Of a DNA stretch of 38,485 nt, positions 15,382-23,777 are shown one piece after another (position 1 is the stretch's first letter; each line of letters begins with the position of its first letter). The notes beneath the pieces were generated by a model. It searched no databases. It was not told where the DNA came from and saw only the letters and a list, made by a program, of their open reading frames with translations. Source of the stretch: an uncultured SAR86 cluster bacterium (GTDB taxonomy: Bacteria > Pseudomonadota > Gammaproteobacteria > Magnimaribacterales > D2472); assembly GCA_902559885.1 (NCBI GenBank), contig CACEJU010000011.1, forward strand, positions 1 to 38,485, given 5' to 3'. The position numbers were made by a program, and so were the translations under genes.

Positions 15382-18300
15382 TTAGAATCTATACTGAACA
15401 CCAACTGTCATGTACCTACCTAAAGCACTGAAGTAACCTCTGTTATAGAAAGGGAACCCATATGCCGCATCTTTTTGTGGCATTTTGTCTTCAAGATTTC
15501 TGATACTTGCATAGAAATTTAAGTCAGCGTTGTAATCATAACTTACTGATAAGTTAGTCATAATATGAGGCTCAGTTTTATTTAATACTGTATAAGCTTC
15601 CATATGACCTGTTCTATCAGCAAATAATGTAACTTGCCACTCTTCATAGATCCATGATAATGAAACGTTCTGTTGAGATCTTGGCTCATATAGATATATA
15701 TCTAAAGCATCTTCTTCATCAGAATAGTCATCAAACTTAGATGCACTCTTAAGAATGTGTGATGAAGTAAGATTTAGATAGAAATCACCAATGTTTTCTG
15801 TTTCTTTTCTATAAACAAAGTTCCAGTCAGCACCTTCATAATTTAAATATGACTGGTTTGCATAAGCTGGGTATACTTCGTCCCATGGACCAATAGGTAA
15901 TGGATCACCTGATAGAGAGTCTGTAGCAGGTCCTCTAACAACTTTACCCAGTACATCAGCACAATCTCTATCTGGGAATTCATCATTCATAAATGTTTCA
16001 AAAGCATCGCCATATAAACATTTACCTTCAGCGTAGTTGATTGAATAAGGATCTTCTCTTGTAACAGCTCTTTCAAGTATTACTTCATATAAATCAATAG
16101 ATAAACTCATGTTGTTATTAATTGACCATACTAAACCTAGTTGGAAGTTCTCACCCTCTTCTTCTTGAAGTGTTGGATTACCTTCTAAGAAAGCCTGAAC
16201 ACTACCAACGCCAACCTCACAATCTCTGTAATCAGCATATGGATAAGAAACAGGATCACTTATGTAATATGCGTAACATGCTACATAGTCTTGAATACCA
16301 TTATAGAAACCAGAACTAGCTTCCTGGAAAAGATAGTTCATATCAGGTGCTCTAAATGTTTCAGAAGCTGAACCTCTAATAAGAAGATCATCATTTGGTC
16401 TATATGCAAAGTTAATCATATTTGATCTTCTTGAGCCAACGTTAGATGATGCATCATCATAGCCGTCATATCTTGAAGCAAGGTTAACTTCCAATTTATT
16501 TGTTACTGGAACAGCAAATTCGATACCAACAGATTTTCTTGTTCTATCGCCGCCGCCATCAATAGCAGAACCCTGAATAAACACAATAGCATCAGGATCG
16601 CTATCATCGTCAAGTCTTCCAGCAGATGGTGTTAACTCGTAGGATTGTTTTTGATGCTCCATCGTGAACGCAAAACCTACAAATTTATCCATAAGCTCAA
16701 ATTCACCTGATAGAGTGAAATCAAAAGTAGTTTGCTCTGATTCACCTAATTGACCATCATCAGCTAACCAAGACATAAGCATATCTTGAGTAACGTCACC
16801 AAATAATCTTTCAGTTAAGAAACAAGAAGATCTACCAAAATAATTTTGCCATCCGCAAACCGGATCAAAAATACCATTTGCATTTAAAAATGCTTGATCA
16901 TATGCATAGCCATATTGATACTCCCTATATGATGATCTTAAAAGATTGCCGTCAGCATCAGTTGCACCAACACCTGCAAAGTAATCATAGATCTTGTCTG
17001 TGAAAGTCATATCAAAAGTTTGATATTCATACTCAGAAGTATTAACACCTACAGACCATTCATAACCTCTTTGTGTGATACCAGAAAAACCAATAAATGC
17101 ATCTGTAAGAGTTTCTTCAATATCTGTTCTTGCCTCTGCAGCAGGCGCACCTTCAGCAGAGAAATATCTTAAGAAGTAAGGTACTGTTAAAGCACCACTT
17201 TCTAGTGGAACATTATTATTAGGATCTGTTGAAGTAGCAGTAAATTCACCAATTCTTCTTGGATCTAAAATACCACCAGACATAAAAATATATCTGTTTA
17301 CACTACTTCTGTAATAAGCTTCATCATTGTATTGATAAAGTCTCGATTCCATGTTGATACCATTATTAAAGGTGTGGTTAAAAGTAGCCATTACAGTTAA
17401 GTCTTCTCTTTCATTAACCATTGATGGAGATGTACCACCAAATCTGTCACCACCATAATCATGACCACAATATCTGCCTGGGTATGAACCTGCATACAGC
17501 CATTCTGGATCTTGCTTGTCAAAATCAAAGAAACCGGCATCAATAGAAGAACAAGGGATACCAAATTCTTCGGAACCATAATATCTTCTTGGACCTAGGC
17601 CATCAGCACCTGTATACCATACTAAACCAGCTCTAGGGTTTGTATAATTAAGACCATATGAAGCATCGTATACGAATGAATCAAAGCCTTCTCTATCTTC
17701 GTAATACATTGGATCAACCATTGTTCCATCAATACCAAATGTCCAACTTGAACTACCAAAGAATCCACCAGTAGTGAATGTGGTAGATATTATATTATCT
17801 CCTCCATGTTCAGTTTCAGAAGCGTAAACATTGAGCTCAGAAAAATCTTTACCTTTAACAGTAATAATATTAACAACACCAGATACAGCATCAGAACCGT
17901 AAATAGCAGATGCACCTTGTGAAAGAACTTCAATTCTATCAACTAAACCAAATGGGACTGTGGATGTGTTAACAATATTACCAGCATTGTTATAAGGGAT
18001 CGGATAATCCGCAGTTCTTCTTCCATTAATTAAGAATAAAACTCTACCAGGCCCTAAGTTTCTTAAGTCTAATTCATTAGCATTAGGTGTAAAGTTATTT
18101 GTTAGTGATTCATTTTGAGTATATTGATTAGCACTAGGAATGGACTGAAGTGCCTCTGTAACACTTCTAAAACCAGAATTATCAATATCCTCTTTGGTTA
18201 TAACTAATAAAGGTAAAGCGCCCTCTTCCTGAGTTCGCTTAATTCTTGAACCAGTTACAACAACTTTTTCTAAAGTTACTACCTCATCATCAGCAACTGC

Positions 18301-18465
18301 ATCATCGGAGGTAACAACCTCTTCTTCAGCAACAACCTCTTCAGTAGCTACAGGTGCATCAGATGCATCATCAGCTGATACAACCTCATCACCAGGATTG
18401 TCTGCATACAAGCTAAAACTTGTTACAAACATTAATGTAAATAAAATGTTATATATATTTTTCAT
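15382..18465 (-). CDS. TonB-dependent outer-membrane receptor 1
   Basis: A 1027-residue outer-membrane receptor. Signal peptide to about residue 21 ('FVTSFSLYADN'). A low-complexity acidic linker (22-65) carries four [DE]EVV repeats before the TonB-box-like 'EKVVVTGSRIKR' (66-77). The plug domain follows (about 80-210), with 'LPLLVITKEDIDNSGF', 'LFLINGRR' and 'AIYGSDAVSGVVNII'. The 22-strand barrel ends in 'VGVQYRF', the terminal aromatic needed for barrel insertion. Cys pairs in predicted outer loops (for example 'CGWQNYFGRSSC') could form disulfides. It has a strong GAGGGG ribosome site and its own terminator, so it is a monocistronic, probably well-expressed gene. It diverges from a secreted S9 peptidase, which suggests a peptide-like ligand, but the substrate cannot be read from sequence. 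Confidence 0.95.
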   Translation of the reverse strand: MKNIYNILFTLMFVTSFSLYADNPGDEVVSADDASDAPVATEEVVAEEEVVTSDDAVADDEVVTLEKVVVTGSRIKRTQEEGALPLLVITKEDIDNSGFRSVTEALQSIPSANQYTQNESLTNNFTPNANELDLRNLGPGRVLFLINGRRTADYPIPYNNAGNIVNTSTVPFGLVDRIEVLSQGASAIYGSDAVSGVVNIITVKGKDFSELNVYASETEHGGDNIISTTFTTGGFFGSSSWTFGIDGTMVDPMYYEDREGFDSFVYDASYGLNYTNPRAGLVWYTGADGLGPRRYYGSEEFGIPCSSIDAGFFDFDKQDPEWLYAGSYPGRYCGHDYGGDRFGGTSPSMVNEREDLTVMATFNHTFNNGINMESRLYQYNDEAYYRSSVNRYIFMSGGILDPRRIGEFTATSTDPNNNVPLESGALTVPYFLRYFSAEGAPAAEARTDIEETLTDAFIGFSGITQRGYEWSVGVNTSEYEYQTFDMTFTDKIYDYFAGVGATDADGNLLRSSYREYQYGYAYDQAFLNANGIFDPVCGWQNYFGRSSCFLTERLFGDVTQDMLMSWLADDGQLGESEQTTFDFTLSGEFELMDKFVGFAFTMEHQKQSYELTPSAGRLDDDSDPDAIVFIQGSAIDGGGDRTRKSVGIEFAVPVTNKLEVNLASRYDGYDDASSNVGSRRSNMINFAYRPNDDLLIRGSASETFRAPDMNYLFQEASSGFYNGIQDYVACYAYYISDPVSYPYADYRDCEVGVGSVQAFLEGNPTLQEEEGENFQLGLVWSINNNMSLSIDLYEVILERAVTREDPYSINYAEGKCLYGDAFETFMNDEFPDRDCADVLGKVVRGPATDSLSGDPLPIGPWDEVYPAYANQSYLNYEGADWNFVYRKETENIGDFYLNLTSSHILKSASKFDDYSDEEDALDIYLYEPRSQQNVSLSWIYEEWQVTLFADRTGHMEAYTVLNKTEPHIMTNLSVSYDYNADLNFYASIRNLEDKMPQKDAAYGFPFYNRGYFSALGRYMTVGVQYRF

Positions 18466-18470
18466 ACGAT

Positions 18471-18476
18471 CCCCTC
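18471..18476 (-). promoter_or_regulatory. Strong ribosome binding site of receptor 1
   Basis: The minus strand reads ACGAGGGGATCGT immediately before the ATG (18465-18463), placing GAGGGG five bases upstream of the start. Receptor 2 has the near-identical ACGAGGAATATT. This is the clearest Shine-Dalgarno pattern in the window. Confidence 0.8.
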
Positions 18477-18497
18477 GTAAAAACGGTTTATATTGAG

Positions 18498-18526
18498 CTT
18501 ATTTTGTGCTTAATAATTAAAAAAAG
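18498..18526 (-). promoter_or_regulatory. Candidate promoter region of receptor 1 with shared TAAGCACAA box
   Basis: The minus strand has TTGCTT, a 17-base spacer and CAAAAT as a possible weak promoter. The 9-mer TAAGCACAA (complement of 18504-18512) overlaps the -10 area. The same 9-mer occurs upstream of receptor 2 at 29438-29446, also at its -10 area. The remainder of the 219-base gap is AT-rich with no gene seen. Confidence 0.35.
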
Positions 18527-18613
18527 CAATATTTTAGGTAAAAATATGTTTTTATATAAATATATTATATAAAAAAACTATATATATGTTTCAATTACTA
18601 ATGTAAAACAAAC

Positions 18614-18642
18614 TTGACAGGCAAAAGATATTTTTGTGTAAT
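18614..18642 (+). promoter_or_regulatory. Sigma70-type promoter of the S9 peptidase gene
   Basis: A perfect -35 TTGACA (18614-18619), a 17-base spacer and -10 TGTAAT (18637-18642, 5 of 6). Transcription would start near 18649, giving a leader of about 36 bases before the ATG at 18685. This rules out translation from the earlier in-frame TTG at 18634, which lies inside the promoter. Confidence 0.75.
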
Positions 18643-18684
18643 ATCTGTACTCATTCTATTAATAATTTACAAGTAAATAAATCT

Positions 18685-20754
18685 ATGAAAAATAATTTAA
18701 TCTTAACTAAACTTTTTTTAATAACACTATTTTTAAATGTATCTAGTTTAAATGCATTTGATTATCCGATATCTGCAGAAGAATTGTCGTGCAGGTCTGC
18801 TGATCCATCATTTAGCATATCCCCAAGTGGCAAATACTTGGCAATAATGACCGTTGATAAGGAAAATGTTTGCGATATTGAGCCTGATAGATCTGAATAT
18901 GTTGAAGATGGTATGTGGAGAAATGGCTTAACTATTGTTGATCTTGATACTTGGGAACAAAGAATGTTATCTGACGGCTCGCAAGGTGAAAGTATTTCAG
19001 GTTTTAGGTGGGCTTCTGACACAAGATTTTTATATTGGACTGACCCTAGAAGTACTGGGGTTGGGAAAAGAGGTAATGCCTATACTATTTTTGCTATGGA
19101 TATTGATGGTAAAAATAGAACAAATTTATTAAGCGTTAATCCTGCGGTAGAGGGTGGAAGTAGTTTTGGTATTTATTATATGGATATGAATGACCCTGAT
19201 CACATATACGTATATTGGAATAATAGAAGACCGAGAGTTGCTGATTACTATAAATTAAATATATACACTGGAAAACCTGAATTAATTGCCTTTGGACCTG
19301 ATATAGGTGATAGAGAGGTTATATGGAATACAATTGAAGATAAAAACGCAATGCCAGCTGCGGTCTTAACAGATGTTGGAATTGAAAAAGTTTTATACAC
19401 CTACGATCAAGAAACAAGAGAATGGTCAGAGCACTATAGGTATTCATGTCAAAATCCTCATTACACCCCAATGGCAGTTGAAGATGATGACTTGTGGTTA
19501 GTAACAGGTCAAAAAATTGGTGCTAATGGAATTCCTGAAGATCCTCATGATACTAACGCACTTTATTTATATGAACCATCTACAAAAACCTTTCTTGAAA
19601 AAGTTTATGAAGACAAAGAATATGATATTGGTGGTTATACTGGTGGCTGTAGAGGTGCGAGAGGATCAGCAAGTATAGACCCAGTTACTCAAGAGTTATT
19701 AAGTGTTAACTATGTTAAAGATAAGCCTGTAAGATTATTTTTTAATGATGAGCTAGGAAGAACATATAGAGCGCTTGAACAAGTTTTCCCGGATGAATAT
19801 ATTTCAATTTCTACTTCAAATAATGACAAGACAAGAGCAATTGTATTCATATCAAATTCTGATGATCCTGGTGAATACTATTATTTAGATCTAGCAAAAG
19901 GTGAATTAAAGCCAATGTGGACAATTAAACCATGGTTAGATAGATCAAAATTATCAAAAAAAGAATTTATTAAATACAAAGCAAGAGATGGTCTTACAAT
20001 CCCAGCATACTTATCAAAAAGAACTTTTGATGCAGGTGGTAACTATTTTGTAATACTTCCTCATGGTGGACCGAATGTAAAACAAAGTATCTCATTTGAC
20101 CCTTGGGTACAGTTCTTTACATCAAGAGGTTTCAATGTACTTCAACCTGACTATAGAGGATCTACTGGGTACGGAAGAAATCATTACATGCTAGGTAATA
20201 AGCAATGGGGTAAAACCATGCAAGATGATATTACTGATGGTGTTCAGTGGGCGGTAGACAATGGATATGCTAACAGCGATCAAGTCTGTATTGCTGGAGC
20301 AAGTTATGGTGGATATGCAGCCATGGCTGGAGCTGTATTTACTCCAGATTTATATAGCTGTGTAATAAATTTTGTAGGTGTCTCTGATATGAGAGATCTT
20401 CTAAAGAACTTTGGTTCTAGATCAAGCAGATTTAACACTTGGGAAGACGAAGGAAGATTAGAATGGGGAGATGATCAAGGACCTGATGGAAAAAAATATA
20501 TAGAAGAAATATCTCCTATTCTTCATGTTAAAAATATTAAAGCGCCTGTTTTAATTACTCATGGAGCTAACGACTACACTGTACCATTAGATCATGCTCA
20601 AAACCTTAAAAGAGAAATGGATAAGCATGGTAAAGTTGTTGAGTATTTTGTAGAAGCTAAAGAGGGCCATGGGTTTTATGGTGAAGCAGCTAATGTTGCT
20701 CATTACAATGTGCAAGAAGCCTTTCTTGAGAAATACGTTACTAAGAAAAAGTAA
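18685..20754 (+). CDS. Secreted S9 family prolyl oligopeptidase-like serine peptidase
   Basis: An exported alpha/beta-hydrolase peptidase of 689 residues. The start at 18685 gives a clean signal peptide ('KNNLILTKLFLITLFLNVSSLNA' region, cleavage after about 24). A beta-propeller-like N-terminal domain runs to about 430, with repeats such as 'LVTGQKIG' and 'LSVNPAVEGG'. The catalytic domain has Ser540 in 'GASYGGYA', Asp630 in 'HGANDYTVP' and His662 in 'EGHGFYG'. The oxyanion loop 'LPHGGPN' and 'DYRGSTGYGR' are typical of S9C acylaminoacyl peptidase-like enzymes. It probably trims oligopeptides in the periplasm. It is transcribed from its own strong promoter, divergent from receptor 1, suggesting a linked uptake and digestion role. 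The stop abuts that of the convergent acyl-CoA dehydrogenase with no base between. Confidence 0.92.
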   Translation: MKNNLILTKLFLITLFLNVSSLNAFDYPISAEELSCRSADPSFSISPSGKYLAIMTVDKENVCDIEPDRSEYVEDGMWRNGLTIVDLDTWEQRMLSDGSQGESISGFRWASDTRFLYWTDPRSTGVGKRGNAYTIFAMDIDGKNRTNLLSVNPAVEGGSSFGIYYMDMNDPDHIYVYWNNRRPRVADYYKLNIYTGKPELIAFGPDIGDREVIWNTIEDKNAMPAAVLTDVGIEKVLYTYDQETREWSEHYRYSCQNPHYTPMAVEDDDLWLVTGQKIGANGIPEDPHDTNALYLYEPSTKTFLEKVYEDKEYDIGGYTGGCRGARGSASIDPVTQELLSVNYVKDKPVRLFFNDELGRTYRALEQVFPDEYISISTSNNDKTRAIVFISNSDDPGEYYYLDLAKGELKPMWTIKPWLDRSKLSKKEFIKYKARDGLTIPAYLSKRTFDAGGNYFVILPHGGPNVKQSISFDPWVQFFTSRGFNVLQPDYRGSTGYGRNHYMLGNKQWGKTMQDDITDGVQWAVDNGYANSDQVCIAGASYGGYAAMAGAVFTPDLYSCVINFVGVSDMRDLLKNFGSRSSRFNTWEDEGRLEWGDDQGPDGKKYIEEISPILHVKNIKAPVLITHGANDYTVPLDHAQNLKREMDKHGKVVEYFVEAKEGHGFYGEAANVAHYNVQEAFLEKYVTKKK

Positions 20755-21912
20755 CTAAAAAGCTGCTATATCAGTTAAATTTTTTCCTAATATGAGGGTA
20801 TGAATATCATAAGTACCCTCATAAGTATTTACGGCTTCTAAATTCATGCAGTGCCTGATCACATGATATTCATCACTAATACCGTTACCTCCTAAAACAT
20901 CTCTTGCATTTCTTGCAATTTCTAATGCCTTAGAACAACTATTTCTTTTTACTAAAGATATCATTTCAGGTGTATAGCTGCCCTGCTCTATTTCTCTACC
21001 TACTTTTAAGGCAGCTAGAAGTCCTATTGCGATCTCTGATTGCATATCAACTAACTTCTTTTGAACTAATTGTTTTGCTGCAAGTGGTTTATTAAATTGC
21101 AATCTATCAAGTGAATAATTCAGAGCCGTTTCTAAACAAAATTCAGCAGCACCTAAAGCACCCCATGCAATACCGTATCTTGCCATATTCAAACACGAAA
21201 ATGGGCCTTTAAAACTTTGCACTTCTGGGAGAATATTAGATTCTGGAACAAAGACATCCTCTAAAAATATCTGACCTGTCTCAGATGCTCTTAGAGAAAA
21301 TTTACCTTCTAGTTTAGGTGTAGATAAGCCATTAAAATCTCTTTCTACAATAAAGCCACGTAAAATCCCATCATCATCTTTAGCCCAAATAACCAAAATA
21401 TCTGCAATTGGTGAGTTTGTAATCCAAGTCTTTGAGCCATTTAGAATAAAACCACCCTCAACATTTTTAGCTTTTGTTTTCATAGAGGAAGGATCAGATC
21501 CTGCATCCGGTTCTGTTAACCCAAAACATCCAATTAAATTACCTTTAGCCATTTCTGGAAGATATTTATTTTTTTGATCTTCAGAGCCAAATTGCTCAAT
21601 TGCGTACATGGCTAATGATGATTGAACACTATATGCTGACCTATATCCTGAATCCACTCTTTCAATTTCATGAGTTATAAGTCCGTATGCAACATAACCA
21701 ATACCCTGACATCCATAACCTTGAACAGTTGCTCCAAGAAGTCCTAACTTACCTAATTCTTTATAAATGTTTTTATCAAATATTTCATTTCTATTAGCCT
21801 CTTGAATTCTTGGCATTAATTCATTGGTAGCATAATCTCTTATCGAATCTCTAATAAGTATTTCTTCTGAAGTTAATTGATTATCAAAATTTAAAATATC
21901 TAAGTCTTTCAT
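20755..21912 (-). CDS. gcdH: Glutaryl-CoA dehydrogenase (acyl-CoA dehydrogenase family)
   Basis: A 385-residue FAD enzyme that oxidises and decarboxylates glutaryl-CoA to crotonyl-CoA in lysine, hydroxylysine and tryptophan breakdown. The glutaryl-CoA-specific '[14 protein letters not shown]' contains Arg91, matching the substrate-carboxylate Arg of human GCDH. The catalytic base is Glu365 in '[14 protein letters not shown]'. '[12 protein letters not shown]' and '[13 protein letters not shown]' are the acyl-CoA dehydrogenase signatures. Length matches the family. TAATG overlap with the mini Smr-like gene upstream couples their translation. No glutaryl-CoA-forming enzyme is nearby. The call is firmer than a generic acyl-CoA dehydrogenase because of the Arg and the C-terminal motif. 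Confidence 0.92.
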   Translation of the reverse strand: MKDLDILNFDNQLTSEEILIRDSIRDYATNELMPRIQEANRNEIFDKNIYKELGKLGLLGATVQGYGCQGIGYVAYGLITHEIERVDSGYRSAYSVQSSLAMYAIEQFGSEDQKNKYLPEMAKGNLIGCFGLTEPDAGSDPSSMKTKAKNVEGGFILNGSKTWITNSPIADILVIWAKDDDGILRGFIVERDFNGLSTPKLEGKFSLRASETGQIFLEDVFVPESNILPEVQSFKGPFSCLNMARYGIAWGALGAAEFCLETALNYSLDRLQFNKPLAAKQLVQKKLVDMQSEIAIGLLAALKVGREIEQGSYTPEMISLVKRNSCSKALEIARNARDVLGGNGISDEYHVIRHCMNLEAVNTYEGTYDIHTLILGKNLTDIAAF

Positions 21913-22148
21913 TAATTTATCCTCTCAACCCTAATAATACCAAACCTAGGAGAAGAAAACTCAATCAAGTTTTTTGTTAAGGTTTCGCTTACAATTTTAA
22001 TCATGGTATTACTATTGCCACATATTATGATCAATGGAAGAAGGTCTTGATGTCTCAAAATAAAATCATAAACATCATCTTCTACATTGTGATGTCTCAC
22101 GCCATGAAGATCTAAATGCGTGATACCTCTTTCTTCAAATACATTCAT
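21912..22148 (-). CDS. Mini Smr-like domain protein (78 residues)
   Basis: A 78-residue stand-alone protein with marks of the small MutS-related (Smr) domain: '[19 protein letters not shown]' at about 12-30 (the D-L-H-G motif), then '[11 protein letters not shown]' at about 39-49 (place of the usual G.G/GNS loop) and a helix '[12 protein letters not shown]'. Smr domains bind or nick branched nucleic acids; similar tiny versions are known to me from marine phage and bacterial genomes, without a proven role. There is no fused MutS or other domain. It is coupled by TAATG to gcdH, with no obvious link in function. The gene diverges from tdk across only 28 bases. TATAAT lies eight bases before the ATG and no ribosome site is seen. 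Confidence 0.7.
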   Translation of the reverse strand: MNVFEERGITHLDLHGVRHHNVEDDVYDFILRHQDLLPLIIICGNSNTMIKIVSETLTKNLIEFSSPRFGIIRVERIN

Positions 22149-22156
22149 ACACTATC

Positions 22157-22170
22157 ATTATAAATATATT
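22157..22170. promoter_or_regulatory. Back-to-back -10 boxes of the Smr-like and tdk operons
   Basis: Within the 28-base gap, the minus strand reads TATAAT (22157-22162) eight bases before the Smr-like ATG. The plus strand reads TATATT (22165-22170) six bases before the tdk ATG. Both transcripts would be nearly leaderless, and each -35 region would fall inside the other operon's first codons. No -35 match is good. Confidence 0.45.
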
Positions 22171-22176
22171 CTGATT

Positions 22177-22758
22177 ATGGCAAAATTACATTTTTTTTAT
22201 TCAACAATGAACGCAGGTAAATCTACCTCTCTGCTTCAATCAAACCATAATTACCTTGAAAATAATTTGGAAACTTTACTATTTTTACCAAAAGAAAATA
22301 TCTCGTTTAATGAAGGAAAGATTGTTTCAAGGATAGGTATTGATGCAAAAGCAATTGAGGTTAATTCAAAGTTTAATTTTTATGATTATGTTAATACTGT
22401 TGAGCATAAGAATTTAAGTTGTATTTTGATTGATGAGTCTCAGTTTTTAAGCAAAAAGCAAGTTGGGCAGCTGGGATCCATAGCAGATAATTTAAATATA
22501 CCAGTGATGTGCTACGGAATTAGAACAGATTTTAGAGGAGAGTTATTTGAAGGTTCCGCTGCATTATTAGCTATAGCAGATAACCTTATTGAGCTAAAAA
22601 CTGTCTGCTCTCAATGTTCAAGAAAAGCAACTATGGTTGTTAGACTAAATGAAGATGGTGTAGTTCAAGTTAGTGGTGAGCAAGTTCAATTAGGAGGCAA
22701 TGATATTTATAAAGTTGTCTGTAGAAAACATTTTCAAGAATTAACAAACTTATTATAA
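22177..22758 (+). CDS. tdk: Thymidine kinase (type II)
   Basis: A 193-residue cytoplasmic kinase that phosphorylates thymidine with ATP for nucleotide salvage. The P-loop is 'STMNAGKST' (9-17), the Walker-B-like 'LIDESQF' contains the catalytic Glu, and 'YGIRTDFRGELFEGS' is the thymidine-binding region. The zinc site has 'CSQC' and the later 'CRKHF', of which the last Cys/His pair is typical of bacterial tdk. Of two possible starts, the ATG at 22177 begins the family's usual 'MAKLHFFYSTMNAGK'; an earlier in-frame start at 22120 would lie inside the divergent gene. The reductase gene follows after 2 bases. No Shine-Dalgarno sequence is present. Confidence 0.95.
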   Translation: MAKLHFFYSTMNAGKSTSLLQSNHNYLENNLETLLFLPKENISFNEGKIVSRIGIDAKAIEVNSKFNFYDYVNTVEHKNLSCILIDESQFLSKKQVGQLGSIADNLNIPVMCYGIRTDFRGELFEGSAALLAIADNLIELKTVCSQCSRKATMVVRLNEDGVVQVSGEQVQLGGNDIYKVVCRKHFQELTNLL

Positions 22759-22760
22759 AT

Positions 22761-23777
22761 ATGAAATATACAAATTATAAATACTTACTTAAAAGCAGAC
22801 CTCATGGAATGCCAACAAATGATTGCTGGGAATATGTATCTGAAAGCATTGATACATTAGGTAGCAATGAGTTGATTATTCGAAATGAATTTCTATCAAT
22901 AGACCCTTATATGCGTGGCAGAATGAATGAAGGTAAATCATATGCTCCTCCAGTTCAAATTGGAGAAATTATGACAGGTGAAACTGTTGGTGTAGTAGTT
23001 GAAACAAATTCAAAAAAATTTAATGTAGGTGATAAAGTTTGTGTTCATATGGGTTGGCAATCTTATACAAAATGCAAGGATTCTGAAATCTCCTTAATAA
23101 GGATACCGGAAACTAATTTACCATTAAGTTTGTTTTTAGGGACCTTGGGAATGCCTGGCCGAACTGCTTATTATGGATTTAATAGAGTTGGAAAGCCAAG
23201 AGAGAATGACACAGTTGTTGTTTCTGCTGCATCAGGAGCAGTTGGGAGCGTTGTTGGTCAGCTTGCAAAAATGCAAGGTTGCAAAGTAATTGGTGTAGCT
23301 GGCGGACCTGAAAAAACATCATATGTAAAAAATATCCTAGGTTTTGATAAGTGTATAGATTATAAAAATGAGAATATTGGTAAATTATTAAAAGAATATT
23401 GCAACAAAGGAATTGATATTTATTTTGAAAATGTTGGTGGGGAGTTATCTAGACATGTTGCTCAAAATCTCAATAAAGGAGCTAGAGTTCCAATTTGTGG
23501 TTTTATCTCAAAATATAACTCTACTGACATTATGAATGAAGAAACACCTTTTCATGTATTTGGAAATTTAAATCCAAAACCTGAACATAGATTTTTTGTT
23601 GTTAGAGAATGGATGAATGAATTTGAAAAAACAACTCATATACTTATGAAGCATGTTGAAGATGGTTCTATAAAATATAGAGAAACTATTGTTAATGGAT
23701 TAGAAAATGCCCCTAATGCTTTGAATGATGTATTATCTGGTAAAAATTTTGGTAAGCAATTAATTAAAATTAACTAA
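22761..23777 (+). CDS. curA: NADP-dependent oxidoreductase, CurA / prostaglandin-reductase type (MDR)
   Basis: A 338-residue zinc-independent medium-chain reductase. 'LKSRPHGMPT' and 'SIDPYMRGRM' at the N-terminus, the cofactor loop 'SAASGAVGSVVGQLAK' (155-170) and 'DIYFENVGGE' identify the leukotriene B4/prostaglandin reductase-like branch, whose E. coli member CurA reduces curcumin. These enzymes reduce alpha,beta-unsaturated carbonyl compounds with NADPH, often as detoxification of reactive lipid aldehydes or ketones. No structural or catalytic zinc ligands are seen. The gene starts 2 bases after tdk and ends in a 4-base overlap with the convergent ald gene. The symbol is by subfamily resemblance; the natural substrate is unknown. 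Confidence 0.85.
   Translation: MKYTNYKYLLKSRPHGMPTNDCWEYVSESIDTLGSNELIIRNEFLSIDPYMRGRMNEGKSYAPPVQIGEIMTGETVGVVVETNSKKFNVGDKVCVHMGWQSYTKCKDSEISLIRIPETNLPLSLFLGTLGMPGRTAYYGFNRVGKPRENDTVVVSAASGAVGSVVGQLAKMQGCKVIGVAGGPEKTSYVKNILGFDKCIDYKNENIGKLLKEYCNKGIDIYFENVGGELSRHVAQNLNKGARVPICGFISKYNSTDIMNEETPFHVFGNLNPKPEHRFFVVREWMNEFEKTTHILMKHVEDGSIKYRETIVNGLENAPNALNDVLSGKNFGKQLIKIN

Noticed and set aside
18541..18600. Very AT-rich stretch as an origin or iteron region
   Set aside because: No repeated iterons or DnaA-box cluster were found. It is an ordinary divergent promoter gap.
18634..18684. Longer N-terminus for the S9 peptidase starting at a TTG at 18634
   Set aside because: That codon lies at the -10 box of a near-consensus promoter. 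The ATG at 18685 gives a normal signal peptide.
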